A stretch of DNA of 64,000 nt from Gloeothece verrucosa PCC 7822 (GCF_000147335.1 NC_014501.1:310001-374000), one strand, 5' to 3'. Counted from the stretch's first letter, positions 44,998 through 54,446 are shown. The notes: generated by a model from the letters alone, not told the origin. A program made the numbers and translations.

Positions 44998-46515
44998 ATG
45001 AATGATAAAAACTCAAGGCTCGATATTATTATTATTGGTAGTGGGATTGGTGGATTGTGTGCCGGTGCATTATTAGCTAGATACGGAAAAAAAGTCTTAA
45101 TCTGTGAAAGTCATTCCCTGCCCGGAGGAGCCGCTCATAGTTTTTCTCGGGATGGTTTTAAGTTTGATTCGGGTCCCTCTTTTTATTGTGGTTTAGGTAG
45201 CCAAAAACCTAGTCTTAATCCTCTTAAACAGGTTCTAGATTTGTTAGGAGAATCTCTCGAGGTTGTGCCTTATGATCCTTTGGGACATTATCATTTTCCG
45301 GAATTTACTTTACCTATTTATAGTGATTTAAATGCCTATCGTCAAGCCATCTCCCAAATTACTCCAGCCGGAGCTATGCAGTTAGAAAGATTTGAGAAGC
45401 GGCTTTTATCTCTTTATGATTGTCTTAAAGATATTCCCACGATCGCGTTGCGTTCTGATTGGCAAGTGATCCCTACTTTAATTTTAAAATATGGTCAGAG
45501 TTTAATCAAGTTTTTGCCGCAATTACAGGTCATTAATGCTTCAGTGGGGCAAATCATGGATCAATACATAAGCGATCCTTGGGTGAGGCGATTAATTGAT
45601 TTAGAATGTTTTTTATTATCGGGATTAAAAGCCGAGGGAACCATCGCGCCTGAAGTGGCTTTTATGTTAGGAGAACGCACTCGCGCCGGGGTAGAATATC
45701 CAAAAGGAGGGAGTGAAGCAATTGTCAATGCTTTGGTTAGAGGGTTGAAGCGCTGGGGAGGAGAGTTAAGAGTAAAAAGCCATGTGCAAAAAATTTTAGT
45801 AGAAAAGGGAAAAGTTAGCGGCATTAAATTACAAAACGGTGAAGTCATTCGAGCGAATATTGTTATTTCTAATGCGAGTATTTGGGATACTTATGAAAAA
45901 TTATTATCTCCCGAAGACTTGCCGAAAGCTTATTTAAAGAAGAGTTTAGAAACGCCAGCCATTCCGAGTTTTATGCACCTGCATTTAGGGATTAAAGCGG
46001 ATGGTTTAGAAGGATTAACCGGTCATCATGTGGTGGTTCATGATAGTCAAAAAGATCTTACTGAACCGGGTAATACTTGTATGATTTCTATTCCTTCTGT
46101 CTGGGATCAAACCCTAGCTCCTAATGGACATCATCTCATTCATACTTATACCTTAGAACTTTGGGAAGGATGGGAAAAAAATGCCGATTATCCCGAGAAG
46201 AAAAAACAGCGAGCGCAGTCTTTATATCAAGCTTTAGAAAAAGTTATTCCGGATATTCGCCAACGAGTGGTTTTAGAATTAATAGGAACCCCGTTAACCC
46301 ATGCTCATTACTTACGCCGATATCGAGGCACTTATGGACCGGCAATTTCAGCAGAACAAGGGTTATTTCCCCATTGTTATACTCCCATTACCGGATTATA
46401 TCGTGTGGGAGATAGTACCTTACCGGGCATTGGTGTTCCTGCCGTTGCCGCTTCAGCAATTTTATGTGCAAATACCTTAGTTTCGGCGGCTCAAATTTCG
46501 GAATTAATCAATTAA
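44998..46515 (+). CDS. CrtISO/phytoene desaturase-family FAD oxidoreductase
   Basis: 505 residues. The N-terminal FAD-binding Rossmann motif is IIIGSGIGGLCAGALLARYG (about 11-30), followed by GGAAHSFSRDGFKFDSGPS, the typical carotenoid desaturase/isomerase opening. The C-terminal LYRVGDSTLPGIGVPAVAAS is the second FAD motif. The family includes carotenoid isomerase, phytoene desaturase and retinol saturase-like enzymes. Which reaction this one performs is not clear; it reads closest to cyanobacterial CrtISO-like paralogues. It is divergent from ispD across 66 bp. Confidence 0.87.
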   Translation: MNDKNSRLDIIIIGSGIGGLCAGALLARYGKKVLICESHSLPGGAAHSFSRDGFKFDSGPSFYCGLGSQKPSLNPLKQVLDLLGESLEVVPYDPLGHYHFPEFTLPIYSDLNAYRQAISQITPAGAMQLERFEKRLLSLYDCLKDIPTIALRSDWQVIPTLILKYGQSLIKFLPQLQVINASVGQIMDQYISDPWVRRLIDLECFLLSGLKAEGTIAPEVAFMLGERTRAGVEYPKGGSEAIVNALVRGLKRWGGELRVKSHVQKILVEKGKVSGIKLQNGEVIRANIVISNASIWDTYEKLLSPEDLPKAYLKKSLETPAIPSFMHLHLGIKADGLEGLTGHHVVVHDSQKDLTEPGNTCMISIPSVWDQTLAPNGHHLIHTYTLELWEGWEKNADYPEKKKQRAQSLYQALEKVIPDIRQRVVLELIGTPLTHAHYLRRYRGTYGPAISAEQGLFPHCYTPITGLYRVGDSTLPGIGVPAVAASAILCANTLVSAAQISELIN

Positions 46516-46561
46516 GTCAGCAATCAAATCAAAACCCTGAAACTCCTGCCGAGGTTGCTAC

Positions 46562-47476
46562 TTACTCACTACGACGACTCCCAAATAATTGAGCATAAAT
46601 GAAAGTAAACTCACTGCCTAAAAAGAAAATTTCACAGGTTAGGTAAATCCAAAGCAATAAAACCATGACTCCGCCAATCACACCATAATATTGAAATCTT
46701 GTCCCGATTCTGATGACACTATTACTCGCTAATTGTTGTAGAAAAAAAAGACTTGTTGCTGTTAATAATGAGCCGAGCCAAATATCTCTCCATTTAATTT
46801 TAGTTGAGGGTAAAATTTTGAATAAAATCATCACCACTAGCAACAGAAGAAAAAAAGTCGTTCCGAGTTGAATTTTGGCTACTAAAAAAGCTTTATCGAT
46901 TTTGATAAAATTGACAGTAGCGGCAACGTTTTCTAAAAGGAACAGTAAAAGTTTAGTCAGAATATTGAAAATTAAAGAAAGTAAAATTATTCCCGCCGTT
47001 CCAAGCACAAGAGTAAAAGCAAATATTCGAGCTTGAATAAAGTTTAGCAGTGCCGTAATTATCTTTCTTTTGCTATGATATTTTTGGGGAACTTGCCAAA
47101 TTTTATTGATGGAGCGGCTCAGAACATCAAAAGCCTGACTCGCGCTAAAAAATAAGATGGAAAAGCCAACTATTCCGGCACCCACACTACTTTGATTCAT
47201 GTGAATTAAAGTTTCTTCAATAATCTGAAATGCCTCCGAGGGTAATCCTTCTTTAGCTAAATGCAAAATTTGATTATATGCCTCAGTATTCGGCCCGAGA
47301 AAAAAGCTAAAAATACTTAGAATGACTAACAAAGTTGGAAAAAGGGAAAACAGCGAATAATAAGATAAAGCCGCTCCCATTTCTAAACATTGATCTTGCT
47401 GCCATTTTAAAACTGTGCGAATTAATAACTGAACAATCTTTGATGGAATAATTTTTGTTCTCAAAAACTGAATCAT
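46562..47476 (-). CDS. YihY/BrkB family membrane protein
   Basis: 304 residues, six membrane segments. The family signatures are MGAALSYYSLFSLFPTLLVI near the N-terminus, FFSASQAFDVLSRSINKIW in the middle, and VMVLLLWIYLTCEIFFLGSE near the C-terminus. Once annotated as ribonuclease BN by mistake; its real function is unknown, perhaps transport or envelope integrity. Single leftward gene, convergent with the CrtISO-like gene. ATG start at 47476. Confident of the family. Confidence 0.93.
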   Translation of the reverse strand: MIQFLRTKIIPSKIVQLLIRTVLKWQQDQCLEMGAALSYYSLFSLFPTLLVILSIFSFFLGPNTEAYNQILHLAKEGLPSEAFQIIEETLIHMNQSSVGAGIVGFSILFFSASQAFDVLSRSINKIWQVPQKYHSKRKIITALLNFIQARIFAFTLVLGTAGIILLSLIFNILTKLLLFLLENVAATVNFIKIDKAFLVAKIQLGTTFFLLLLVVMILFKILPSTKIKWRDIWLGSLLTATSLFFLQQLASNSVIRIGTRFQYYGVIGGVMVLLLWIYLTCEIFFLGSEFTFIYAQLFGSRRSE

Positions 47477-47796
47477 AACAAATTGTACAGGAGTTTTAGG
47501 TCAGTTATGCTTTTAATGTATCATTGAAGACCTTAAAGAGTCGATTTTTTCGTTTAAGACTGAGCTAACGAATGGTTATCAGTAGCATCGACAACAGAAG
47601 TTAACTGTAAAATTAGGCACTCTTGAAAGAGTTTCCGGCGTAAAACATTTTCAGAGTGAGCATGAGTCTGATTTATTTCCAGGTACTTAGATGTTCTAAG
47701 AAGCTGTATCTACGGTGGCAGATAGGGAAAAGAGTCTAAGGTATAATCATAAAATATAATGCTGAGTTAGGGTTTTCTCGTTTTGAGCAATAATCT
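47477..47796. other. Intergenic region with a solo terminal-repeat copy
   Basis: A 320-bp gap between divergent genes (brkB-like and HAD). At 47676-47689 is TTTCCAGGTACTTA, a one-mismatch copy of the dispersed terminal repeat with AT-rich inner flank (GATTTA) like the other copies. No partner end found. No gene supported. The HAD promoter presumably lies in the last 60 bases (a TATAAT-like box near 47742). Confidence 0.5.
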
Positions 47797-48579
47797 ATGT
47801 CTAAGCAATCTCCAACTATTTTAGCTTTAGATTTCGACGGGGTTATCTGTGATGGAATGTTAGAATATTTCCAAAGCAGTAAGCGAACTTACCAAAAAAT
47901 TTGGGGTTCTGAAACTTGTAATATTGATGATTTAGCTTCGAGTTTTTACCGCCTCCGTCCGGTGATAGAAATCGGTTGGGAAATGCCAATTTTAATCCGA
48001 GCATTAGTTTTAGAAACTCCTGAAACAGAAATGTTTAATAATTGGTCAAATATTTGTCAAAAAATTATTAGTTCAGAAAATTTAAATCCCAAAGAAATTA
48101 CTGAAACTTTAGATGCTGTGCGAGATGAATGGATTCGTACTGATTTACAAGGATGGTTAAAACTTCATCAATTTTATCCGGGGATCATTGACAAATTATC
48201 TAAGGTTCTTCACTCTTCTACACAGTTGTATATTATCACCACTAAAGAGGGGCGTTTTGTCAAACAACTTTTAGAGCAACAGGGAATAAATTTATCAGAA
48301 AATGCCATTTTTGGCAAAGAAGTTAAACGCCCAAAATATGAAACATTACGCTATATATTAGAAATTAAATCAGAAATTCCGAAAAATATTTGGTTTGTTG
48401 AAGATTTATTAAAACCGCTTCAATTAGTGCAAAAAGCAGCCGATTTAGAAGGCATCAGTTTATACTTAGCCGCTTGGGGATATAACACTGAGGCAATTAG
48501 AGATTCTCTGGCCCATGAGCCGAAGATTAAACTGTTATCTTTAGAAGAATTTACCGAAGAGTTTGCTAAGTGGCCCTAA
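47797..48579 (+). CDS. HAD-superfamily hydrolase
   Basis: 260 residues. Motif I is ALDFDGVICDG (residues 10-20), which has the nucleophile Asp and the second Asp replaced by Gly-Val-Ile as in some HAD clades (DFDGV). Motif II is YIITTKEGRFV (about 147), and a late WFVEDLLKP supplies the motif IV acid. It is a small-molecule phosphatase-like protein of a cyanobacterial clade, substrate unknown. ATG start at 47797, no close operon partner. It is convergent with the CPXCG gene. Confidence 0.85.
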   Translation: MSKQSPTILALDFDGVICDGMLEYFQSSKRTYQKIWGSETCNIDDLASSFYRLRPVIEIGWEMPILIRALVLETPETEMFNNWSNICQKIISSENLNPKEITETLDAVRDEWIRTDLQGWLKLHQFYPGIIDKLSKVLHSSTQLYIITTKEGRFVKQLLEQQGINLSENAIFGKEVKRPKYETLRYILEIKSEIPKNIWFVEDLLKPLQLVQKAADLEGISLYLAAWGYNTEAIRDSLAHEPKIKLLSLEEFTEEFAKWP

Positions 48580-48601
48580 TCAAGAGCTTTGAAGTAACCG
48601 A

Positions 48602-48790
48602 TTATTCTTCGTAATCAGTATCAATTTCTACCTCTAGGGTATCTTCATCAATGCGTATATAGAGAATATTGGGACGGCAACAGACTTGACAATCTTCAAT
48701 ATAGGATTGTTCAAAGCCGCCACTGTAATCAATAAAGGTTGTGTTTGCTTCGCCGCAAAAAGCACAATAATACTCAGCCGTTGTTTGCAT
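48602..48790 (-). CDS. CPXCG-type cysteine-rich small protein
   Basis: 62 residues. Four cysteines in two pairs, YCAFCGEAN (residues 8-16) and EDCQVCCRPN (about 33-42), form a zinc-ribbon-like site. A tail rich in Asp and Glu (RIDEDTLEVEIDTD) follows. This is the CPXCG family, whose function is unknown. ATG start at 48790 with a GGAGG site upstream. It is convergent with the HAD gene and divergent from rnc over 355 bp. Confidence 0.85.
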   Translation of the reverse strand: MQTTAEYYCAFCGEANTTFIDYSGGFEQSYIEDCQVCCRPNILYIRIDEDTLEVEIDTDYEE

Positions 48791-49145
48791 AAACCTCCAG
48801 AAAATCGTCTTCTCAGATATAGTACAATTATTTTTTTACTTTGAGTTAATTTTTTTGTCTTTAGTGGGAATCATATTAATAATTATGCTCTCTGTTGAGA
48901 GATAAAGGGATGTAGAATTGGCTCTTATCTACTTTTTAGCAATAAGAAGCAGATAAGAGATTTTATAATTAGACTTCTTGCACAATTGACAAGTTTTGCT
49001 TAAGAAAGAGAACAGGGCACAAGCAAAGGGCTACCCACAGCCGCTATCTTTTGCCTGACAGATTTTAAGAATAATAGCTCCCCCATGGCCTACGGTGGAC
49101 GAAAACTGTAGATAATGAATAATGGATAGTTAAAATGGTCGGAAG
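48791..49145. promoter_or_regulatory. Shared upstream region of rnc and the CPXCG gene
   Basis: A 355-bp gap with no supported gene. It contains a 38-base hairpin (see 48922) and a small CTCTC-TGTT-GAGAG hairpin (48888-48901). If rnc transcription starts left of 48920, both belong to its leader. Confidence 0.5.
48922..48959. promoter_or_regulatory. 17-bp hairpin in the rnc leader region
   Basis: The arm at 48922-48938 (CTCTTATCTACTTTTTA) pairs with 48943-48959 over 17 bp, with one mismatch and one G-U, around the loop GCAA; ATTTTAT follows. It lies 187 bp before the rnc start. It could be a terminator of a short upstream transcript or a double-stranded target for RNase III itself. Confidence 0.55.
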
Positions 49146-49832
49146 ATGCTCAACCTGCCCACGTTTAAAAATCAACAACTTTGGTTATGTGCCCTTACCC
49201 ATCGCTCATATATCAACGAACACTCGGGGATCAATGAACATAACGAACGCTTAGAATTTCTCGGCGATGCAATATTGGCCTTTGTGGCGGGTGAATTTCT
49301 CTATCAGCGCTATCCTCATTTAAGTGAAGCCCAATTGACTCGTCTGCGAGCGAAATTAGTGGATGAGACACAACTAGCAAGATTTGCGGTTCAACTGGGA
49401 ATTGGAGAGTTAATGCGGCTAGGAAAAGGGGCTATTAAAGATGGAGGACGAGAAAACCCGGCTCTGTTAAGTGATACCTTTGAAGCCATTATCGGTGCTT
49501 ATTATCTCGATGCTGGTGTTGATGCTGTCAGAAATTTTGTCCATCCCTTATTTCAATCTGTGGCTGATATTTTAATGGTTTCTCAATCTGAAGTAGCAAC
49601 CACAAAAAACCTTCTAGATGCCAAAAACCGCTTTCAGCAATGGGCCTTAGCTGAGTTCTCTCAAAATCCTGAATATATCATCATCGAAGAATCAGGACCT
49701 GATCATGCTAAAGAATTTACTGCTCAAGTTAAAGTACAAGGGATAGTCTATGGCGTTGGTCGGGGTCGTCGCAAACAAGAAGCAACCAAAGCGGCAGCAG
49801 AGGAAGCTTTGAAAAAGGTCGGTTTAGGCTGA
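49146..49832 (+). CDS. rnc: Ribonuclease III
   Basis: 228 residues. The catalytic endonuclease domain (about 1-145) has the signature NERLEFLGDAILAFV and a late DTFEAIIGAYYLD with its acidic residues. The double-stranded RNA-binding domain (about 157-225) ends VGRGRRKQEATKAAAEEAL. It cleaves dsRNA in rRNA processing and mRNA control. Cyanobacteria often have two or three RNase III paralogues; this is the full-length form. The ATG at 49146 follows a GGAAG. A hairpin in its leader region may allow autoregulation, as known for E. coli rnc. Confidence 0.95.
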   Translation: MLNLPTFKNQQLWLCALTHRSYINEHSGINEHNERLEFLGDAILAFVAGEFLYQRYPHLSEAQLTRLRAKLVDETQLARFAVQLGIGELMRLGKGAIKDGGRENPALLSDTFEAIIGAYYLDAGVDAVRNFVHPLFQSVADILMVSQSEVATTKNLLDAKNRFQQWALAEFSQNPEYIIIEESGPDHAKEFTAQVKVQGIVYGVGRGRRKQEATKAAAEEALKKVGLG

Positions 49833-49849
49833 AGAGAGACTATTTTCCT

Positions 49850-50338
49850 TTATTTCATCTGAGAAAAGAACCAGGACCGTCGTCCTTTAGCAGTTTTTTG
49901 AGAAGATTTTGCCTTAGTGAAAGGGGAATCACTAGCCTGTTCAGGAAACAAATGCTCGACAAAAAAATCGACTGTACTTTGTTTGAGCCATCCTTTAAGA
50001 GCGGCTGATGCTCCTAAGCGTACCCAAAGTTTACCTTGGTCTTGTTCACTAATAATTGTGTTAATTTGCTCATCATCCAACAAGCCCGCTTCTTTGAGAT
50101 AATGCCCTAAAGGCTGTTTTAGGGGTTTTTCAGTTTCATTAACTAGATTTGCCCAATGTGTAGCAAAAAAATCGGCGGTTTCTCGCTTAACCCAACCCCG
50201 TCTTACTAAAATATCTCCTATACGGTTATGAGTTTGAGATTGTTCTGAGAGTGCTTCTTCAAGTTGGCTAGATGAAACAAGGTTTGCTTGTCGTAAAATT
50301 TCCCCAAGGCGTTTGTTGGTAGGTTTTTTGGTAATCAT
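49850..50338 (-). CDS. Protein with two GspE-N/MshEN-like repeats
   Basis: 162 residues from the ATG at 50338 behind CTGGAGAA; an upstream start at 50356 is less likely. Two repeats of about 55 residues are visible: KRLGEILRQANLVSSSQLEE ending VKRETADFF, and GHYLKEAGLLDDEQINTIIS ending LKQSTVDFF. This helix pattern resembles the N-terminal domain of type II secretion/pilus ATPases (MshEN), which can bind cyclic di-GMP. No ATPase domain follows. The role is unknown, perhaps a nucleotide-sensing or scaffold protein. The tail is basic. Confidence 0.7.
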   Translation of the reverse strand: MITKKPTNKRLGEILRQANLVSSSQLEEALSEQSQTHNRIGDILVRRGWVKRETADFFATHWANLVNETEKPLKQPLGHYLKEAGLLDDEQINTIISEQDQGKLWVRLGASAALKGWLKQSTVDFFVEHLFPEQASDSPFTKAKSSQKTAKGRRSWFFSQMK

Positions 50339-50356
50339 GATTTTCTCCAGCAGCAA

Positions 50357-50673
50357 TTGACAAGGTTCTTAGCGTACTTTTAACACAATCTTACGGTTAT
50401 TATTCCCAATGAAAGAGTAATTTATATCACCCACCATAAATACGGGGGACGGGGGAAGGGGGAAAGGGAAGGGGGAAAGGGCAATGGGTAAGAGTTGGGA
50501 GAGTTTTACCGGAGCGCGGGGACAGAGAAGCTCTCTAGAGTGTCCAGGTACTTACACCCAACAAGGAAACCCTATAGGTAAAATTGTAAACTTTTTTTAT
50601 CTATCTTAGGATAGATGTAAAATTTATTTAATAGTGATATGTAATTGCCCGAAAAACTCCCACCATACCTTAG
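50357..50673. other. Intergenic region with purine-rich repeat and solo terminal repeat
   Basis: A 317-bp gap holding a G/A-rich run of repeated GGGGGAA units near 50447-50485 and a perfect copy of TGTCCAGGTACTTA (50541-50554). No supported gene. Its right part is AT-rich. Confidence 0.6.
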
Positions 50674-52473
50674 TTATTTAATCTGCCAATTAAACGGTAA
50701 ATAAGCATAAGCTCCCCGAGGGTCATTAAACATTTGAAACACGGTTAACTCTTTTTTTAACTTCAAGGTTTCAGCCGTTAAAACATCCGGCGGGGGTGTC
50801 AAAGAGTCTTGTATTTTAGTTTGAAAAAGCTTTTCTAGGATAACCGATTCAAAAGTGCGGCGACTGGGATATTCTTGAATAGTCCAATTCTTGCCTAAAT
50901 TAGCCTGTTTAGCCGCATAGTCAATGGCAGCCTCTAAGCCGCCGAGTTCATCCACTAAGCCAATTTTTTTCGCATCTTGTCCGGACCAAACTCTGCCCTG
51001 AGCAATTTCGCGAACTTTTTCTGGGGATAAATTGCGCGATTGGGAAACTTTCTCAATAAATAAATTATAAACTTGTCCCACAGACCGCTTATAAATCGCT
51101 AACTCTTGTTCGGTTTTCGGGCGGGTTGAGGTATTTATATCCGCTAATTTTGCTGTTTTAATGACATCCCAACTAACCCCATTATCATTAGCAATCTTTT
51201 GGATATTAAATAACAATCCAAATACGCCGATCGACCCAGTAATGGTACTAGGTTCAGCAAAAATATGACTCGCCCCGGCTGAAATCCAATAGCCGCCACT
51301 GGCCGCCACATTTCCCATAGAGACAACGATGGGTTTTTGCTGACTAATCAAATGAATCTCGCGCCCAATAATTTCTGAAGCGGTGGCACTTCCTCCAGGA
51401 CTATTAACCCGTAAAACCACTGCTTTAATATTGGGGTCTTGCCTAATCTTGCGTAACTCTTTGGCAAAACGTTCACCGCCAATATTATTAACTGTCCCTT
51501 CTCCATCGACAATTTCCCCATCGGCATAAACCACCGCAATTTGATTAGTAGAAGCTTGATTCTCGTTGAGCAAACCTTCAGCATAGGTAGACAGAGAAAT
51601 TTGAGCAAAAGTTTTGTCATCTGCGCTGGTTTGTCCGGTTTGCTTTTTGAGGTCCGCTAACACTTCATCAAAATAAGCCACTCGATCCACTAATCCCAGT
51701 TTTTCCGCTTCTTTTGGCATTAAAACCCCTTGATTATCAGCGATATCTTGTAACTTCGTCGCGCTAATCTTGCGGCTACTGGACACCGTTGTTAAAAAAT
51801 TAGCCCAAAGATCATTTAAAAGAACTTGTGTTTGAAGACGGTTTGCCGGACTTAAATCTTGACGAATATAGGGTTCAACAGCCGATTTATATTCACCCAC
51901 TCGCACCACTTGCACACCAATGCCATATTTTTTTAATGCGCCTGCTAAAAACATCGGTTGAACGCCTATACCATTGAGTTCCATCATTCCCATCGGATTG
52001 AGAACCACTTGATCGGCCACTGATGCCAAAAAATATTTTTTTTCATCTAAATCTACATCATAAAAAACGATTTTCTTACCCGCCGCCCGAAAATCTTCTA
52101 AAGCCTTACGAACTTCGCTTAAAGTCGCATATCCATTATCGGCTTCTACCCCTCTACCATCAATAAATATCCCCATAATTCGTGAATCTTTGCTGGCTTT
52201 TTCGACGACATTGAGCAAAGAACGCAGAGTCATAGTTACCGTCTCGTCATTTTGCAAAGCTTGACTGAGGGTTGAGGGGGGTTTTGTGTCCTTAATCTGC
52301 ATCGATAGGTCAAATACTAGGAAAGATTTATCTTTGACGGTGGGGACATTTTCCTGCATAGCGGCAGATACCAATAATAGAACCAAGCCGCTTGCTCCTA
52401 CTGCCAAAAATAGCATTAGTCCAGCCACAGTTCCAATTAAACTGGCAAAGATTTGTTTGATAAATTGACCCAT
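50674..52473 (-). CDS. sppA: Signal peptide peptidase SppA, long form
   Basis: 599 residues. An N-terminal membrane segment (about 10-37) anchors it. Two repeated protease-fold halves follow. The catalytic Lys lies in the N-terminal half (VGEYKSAVEPYIRQDLSP, about residue 205), and the nucleophile Ser in the C-terminal half (MGNVAASGGYWISAGA, about residue 392), as in the E. coli 67-kDa type. It degrades cleaved signal peptides; in cyanobacteria it is also linked to light-stress adjustment of antenna proteins. It lies 140 bp downstream of the photosystem II assembly operon on the same strand. Confidence 0.95.
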   Translation of the reverse strand: MGQFIKQIFASLIGTVAGLMLFLAVGASGLVLLLVSAAMQENVPTVKDKSFLVFDLSMQIKDTKPPSTLSQALQNDETVTMTLRSLLNVVEKASKDSRIMGIFIDGRGVEADNGYATLSEVRKALEDFRAAGKKIVFYDVDLDEKKYFLASVADQVVLNPMGMMELNGIGVQPMFLAGALKKYGIGVQVVRVGEYKSAVEPYIRQDLSPANRLQTQVLLNDLWANFLTTVSSSRKISATKLQDIADNQGVLMPKEAEKLGLVDRVAYFDEVLADLKKQTGQTSADDKTFAQISLSTYAEGLLNENQASTNQIAVVYADGEIVDGEGTVNNIGGERFAKELRKIRQDPNIKAVVLRVNSPGGSATASEIIGREIHLISQQKPIVVSMGNVAASGGYWISAGASHIFAEPSTITGSIGVFGLLFNIQKIANDNGVSWDVIKTAKLADINTSTRPKTEQELAIYKRSVGQVYNLFIEKVSQSRNLSPEKVREIAQGRVWSGQDAKKIGLVDELGGLEAAIDYAAKQANLGKNWTIQEYPSRRTFESVILEKLFQTKIQDSLTPPPDVLTAETLKLKKELTVFQMFNDPRGAYAYLPFNWQIK

Positions 52474-52613
52474 CTGATTTATGAGGATGAATGTTAAGTT
52501 AAAGACTTATCCTATGGTAGCTTTGATCAAGCCGCTCTGGCTAATGATCCCTAAGAAATAAGGCGGGCAAAAAGCCCGCGCAGAGGAGCAAAGATTGAAA
52601 AAACCGTTAATTT

Positions 52614-53549
52614 TTAGGCAAATAGCCGCTCTACTGACACGGATGATAAGGGTTTAAACTTAGCTTTCCCCTTGTTTTCTGTTGGAGAGTCCGATGGTTC
52701 GGTTATGTTCTCAGCATTAACAGTCACTTGTTCTTCCATCACATCTCGCAGATCGTAAAATTCCTTACCGAGGTCTCGTGCTTTTTGATAACTGTCGATA
52801 TCCCCTTGTTCAAAGTACAATTTAGAAGCTGTACGTAGATCATCCACCGCTAATTTACGCTTACCTAATTCGGCATAGAGAATACCTCGACTATGATAGG
52901 CTTGAGCATATTTAGAATCAAGGCGTATCGCATCCGAATAATCCTCGATCGCTCCGAGTTTATCCCCAAGACGTTGATGGCTAACTCCTCGTTGATAATG
53001 GACTTCTGCTGCACTAGGTTCAGCACGCAAAGCTTGAGAGTAGTTTTCTAGCTGTCTTAGTTCTTCTACTACTGCGGTTAACTGTTGTTCTTTAGACTCT
53101 ATAGATTGAGTAAATTCCTCTAAAGTTGAAGTCTGTTTTTGCAGTTGATTAATTTCTTCAGATAACTCTTGATTAGCCTTGTTGTGGTCTTGCTGCTGTA
53201 CCTCTAAAGCCAGCCAAGTTTCTTGTTTAAATTGTCCTAATGTTTGCTCTAATGCTAGTAATTTTTCTTCGGTTTTAACAATATGGAGGTTTTGTGCTAA
53301 AACCCTATTTTCAAAATGCTGTTGTAGAGCATTGATAGACTGTCTACGATTCAAGACATGAACTCCCACTGATAGGGCTAAAGGAAAAGCCACCACAGCC
53401 ACTTGTTGAGTGACCAGAGAAGCCACAGCGCCGCCAATAGCCGCTACCACAGAAACCGCATCGAAAATATTAGCATTTGAAGCCGTTTTAGAGACGCTAT
53501 CATTCTCGTTTGTTGGTTCAATTGGATTAGTAATCGGTTGTTCTTCCAT
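52614..53549 (-). CDS. Slr0151-like membrane TPR protein
   Basis: 311 residues. After an Asn/Thr-rich start, a hydrophobic segment (about 30-62, AVSVVAAIGGAVASLVTQQV) suggests membrane attachment. A coiled coil (about 75-170) precedes two TPR repeats (about 178-245, YHSRGILYAELGKRKLAVDD). It is the last gene of the eight-gene operon and matches Synechocystis Slr0151 in position and layout. That protein is tied to photosystem II repair and thylakoid reorganisation. In Synechocystis a kinase gene (slr0152, spkG) comes next; here sppA does. Confidence 0.85.
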   Translation of the reverse strand: MEEQPITNPIEPTNENDSVSKTASNANIFDAVSVVAAIGGAVASLVTQQVAVVAFPLALSVGVHVLNRRQSINALQQHFENRVLAQNLHIVKTEEKLLALEQTLGQFKQETWLALEVQQQDHNKANQELSEEINQLQKQTSTLEEFTQSIESKEQQLTAVVEELRQLENYSQALRAEPSAAEVHYQRGVSHQRLGDKLGAIEDYSDAIRLDSKYAQAYHSRGILYAELGKRKLAVDDLRTASKLYFEQGDIDSYQKARDLGKEFYDLRDVMEEQVTVNAENITEPSDSPTENKGKAKFKPLSSVSVERLFA

Positions 53550-53607
53550 AGTCTGAAAATTCCTTATAGTCTCAATCTTTTCGGTTTTTTTTAGCCGCTA
53601 TTTAACC

Positions 53608-53943
53608 TTAGTCTTCTCCAAATAATTCCTCTACTTGGTGAGTTTGGATCACACAATCCGAACGAGGAGAAGCCGCGCACAGAAGAATATAACCGGCTTT
53701 TAGCTCATCGGGTTTTAGGAATTCGAGAGCTTTTTCAGTTTGTTCTACTTTGCCGCTAATGACTTTACCTAAACAGTCAAAACAAGCACCAGCCCGGCAA
53801 GAATAAGGTAACTTAATCTCTTTTTGTTCTGCCACGTCGAGAATAAATTCATCTTCTCTGACGAGAATTTTTTTATTAATTTCTTTTTTGTCGTTAATTA
53901 ATGTAACGGTGAAAGTTTCTTCGCTTTTAGTAATACTGCTCAT
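53608..53943 (-). CDS. 2Fe-2S ferredoxin (Slr0150-like)
   Basis: 111 residues. The plant-type pattern is clear: PYSCRAGACFDCLGKV supplies Cys-x4-Cys-x2-Cys (about residues 48-56) and GYILLCAASPRSDC the fourth ligand. The tail EELFGED is acidic. It occupies the slr0150 position in the photosystem II assembly operon. Its redox partner there is unknown. It starts 35 bp after the preceding phycobilisome-like gene. Confidence 0.92.
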   Translation of the reverse strand: MSSITKSEETFTVTLINDKKEINKKILVREDEFILDVAEQKEIKLPYSCRAGACFDCLGKVISGKVEQTEKALEFLKPDELKAGYILLCAASPRSDCVIQTHQVEELFGED

Positions 53944-53978
53944 GATCCGTTGCCTCGTTAAGGATTAAAAATTATTTT

Positions 53979-54446
53979 TTAGCTACCTATCACCACTTGA
54001 TCAAGTTGAATAATCGGCAAAATTAAATCGGCTTCTTGGGGAGTTAGATAGGGTTTAATCACATCTTGAAGTAAGTAAAACGTAATACCAGCTTGTTTTT
54101 GAAAGGCAAAAGAGCGGGCAATAGTTTGAAACCAAATTAACATCGCTTCCCGAATTCGATCTAAGTCACCCATCAACATAGATGCCGCCGAATGGCGTAG
54201 CTGCATAATCATATCGTTGTGAATTCTGGTGGTAATATCTCGGGTGCCAACGAAACAAGCTTCCTTATGTTCTAGTAAGGTTTTATCTAATGCCTCGAGA
54301 ATTTCATTTTCCTGATCTCGTATTTTTTCATAACCACTAATACGCACTTCCACAGAGTCTAAATAGTCTTTCAAAAACTGTAACTCTCCAGCAGTGGCAT
54401 AACGCCCGTCACTTTCTAAACATAAATTAGCAATTTGCTTTAACAT
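53979..54446 (-). CDS. Phycobilisome-like globin, Slr0149-like, probably without bilin
   Basis: 155 residues of phycobiliprotein globin fold: DGRYATAGELQFLKDYLDS (about 13-31), VRISGYEKIRDQENEI, TRIHNDMIMQLRHSAASMLM. In pigmented subunits a Cys follows this last segment (ACLRD); here it reads SMLMGDLDRI, so the usual bilin-binding Cys appears to be lost. It occupies the slr0149 position in the operon and probably acts as an assembly factor rather than a light harvester. ATG start at 54446, 33 bp after the upstream ferredoxin gene. Confidence 0.85.
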   Translation of the reverse strand: MLKQIANLCLESDGRYATAGELQFLKDYLDSVEVRISGYEKIRDQENEILEALDKTLLEHKEACFVGTRDITTRIHNDMIMQLRHSAASMLMGDLDRIREAMLIWFQTIARSFAFQKQAGITFYLLQDVIKPYLTPQEADLILPIIQLDQVVIGS

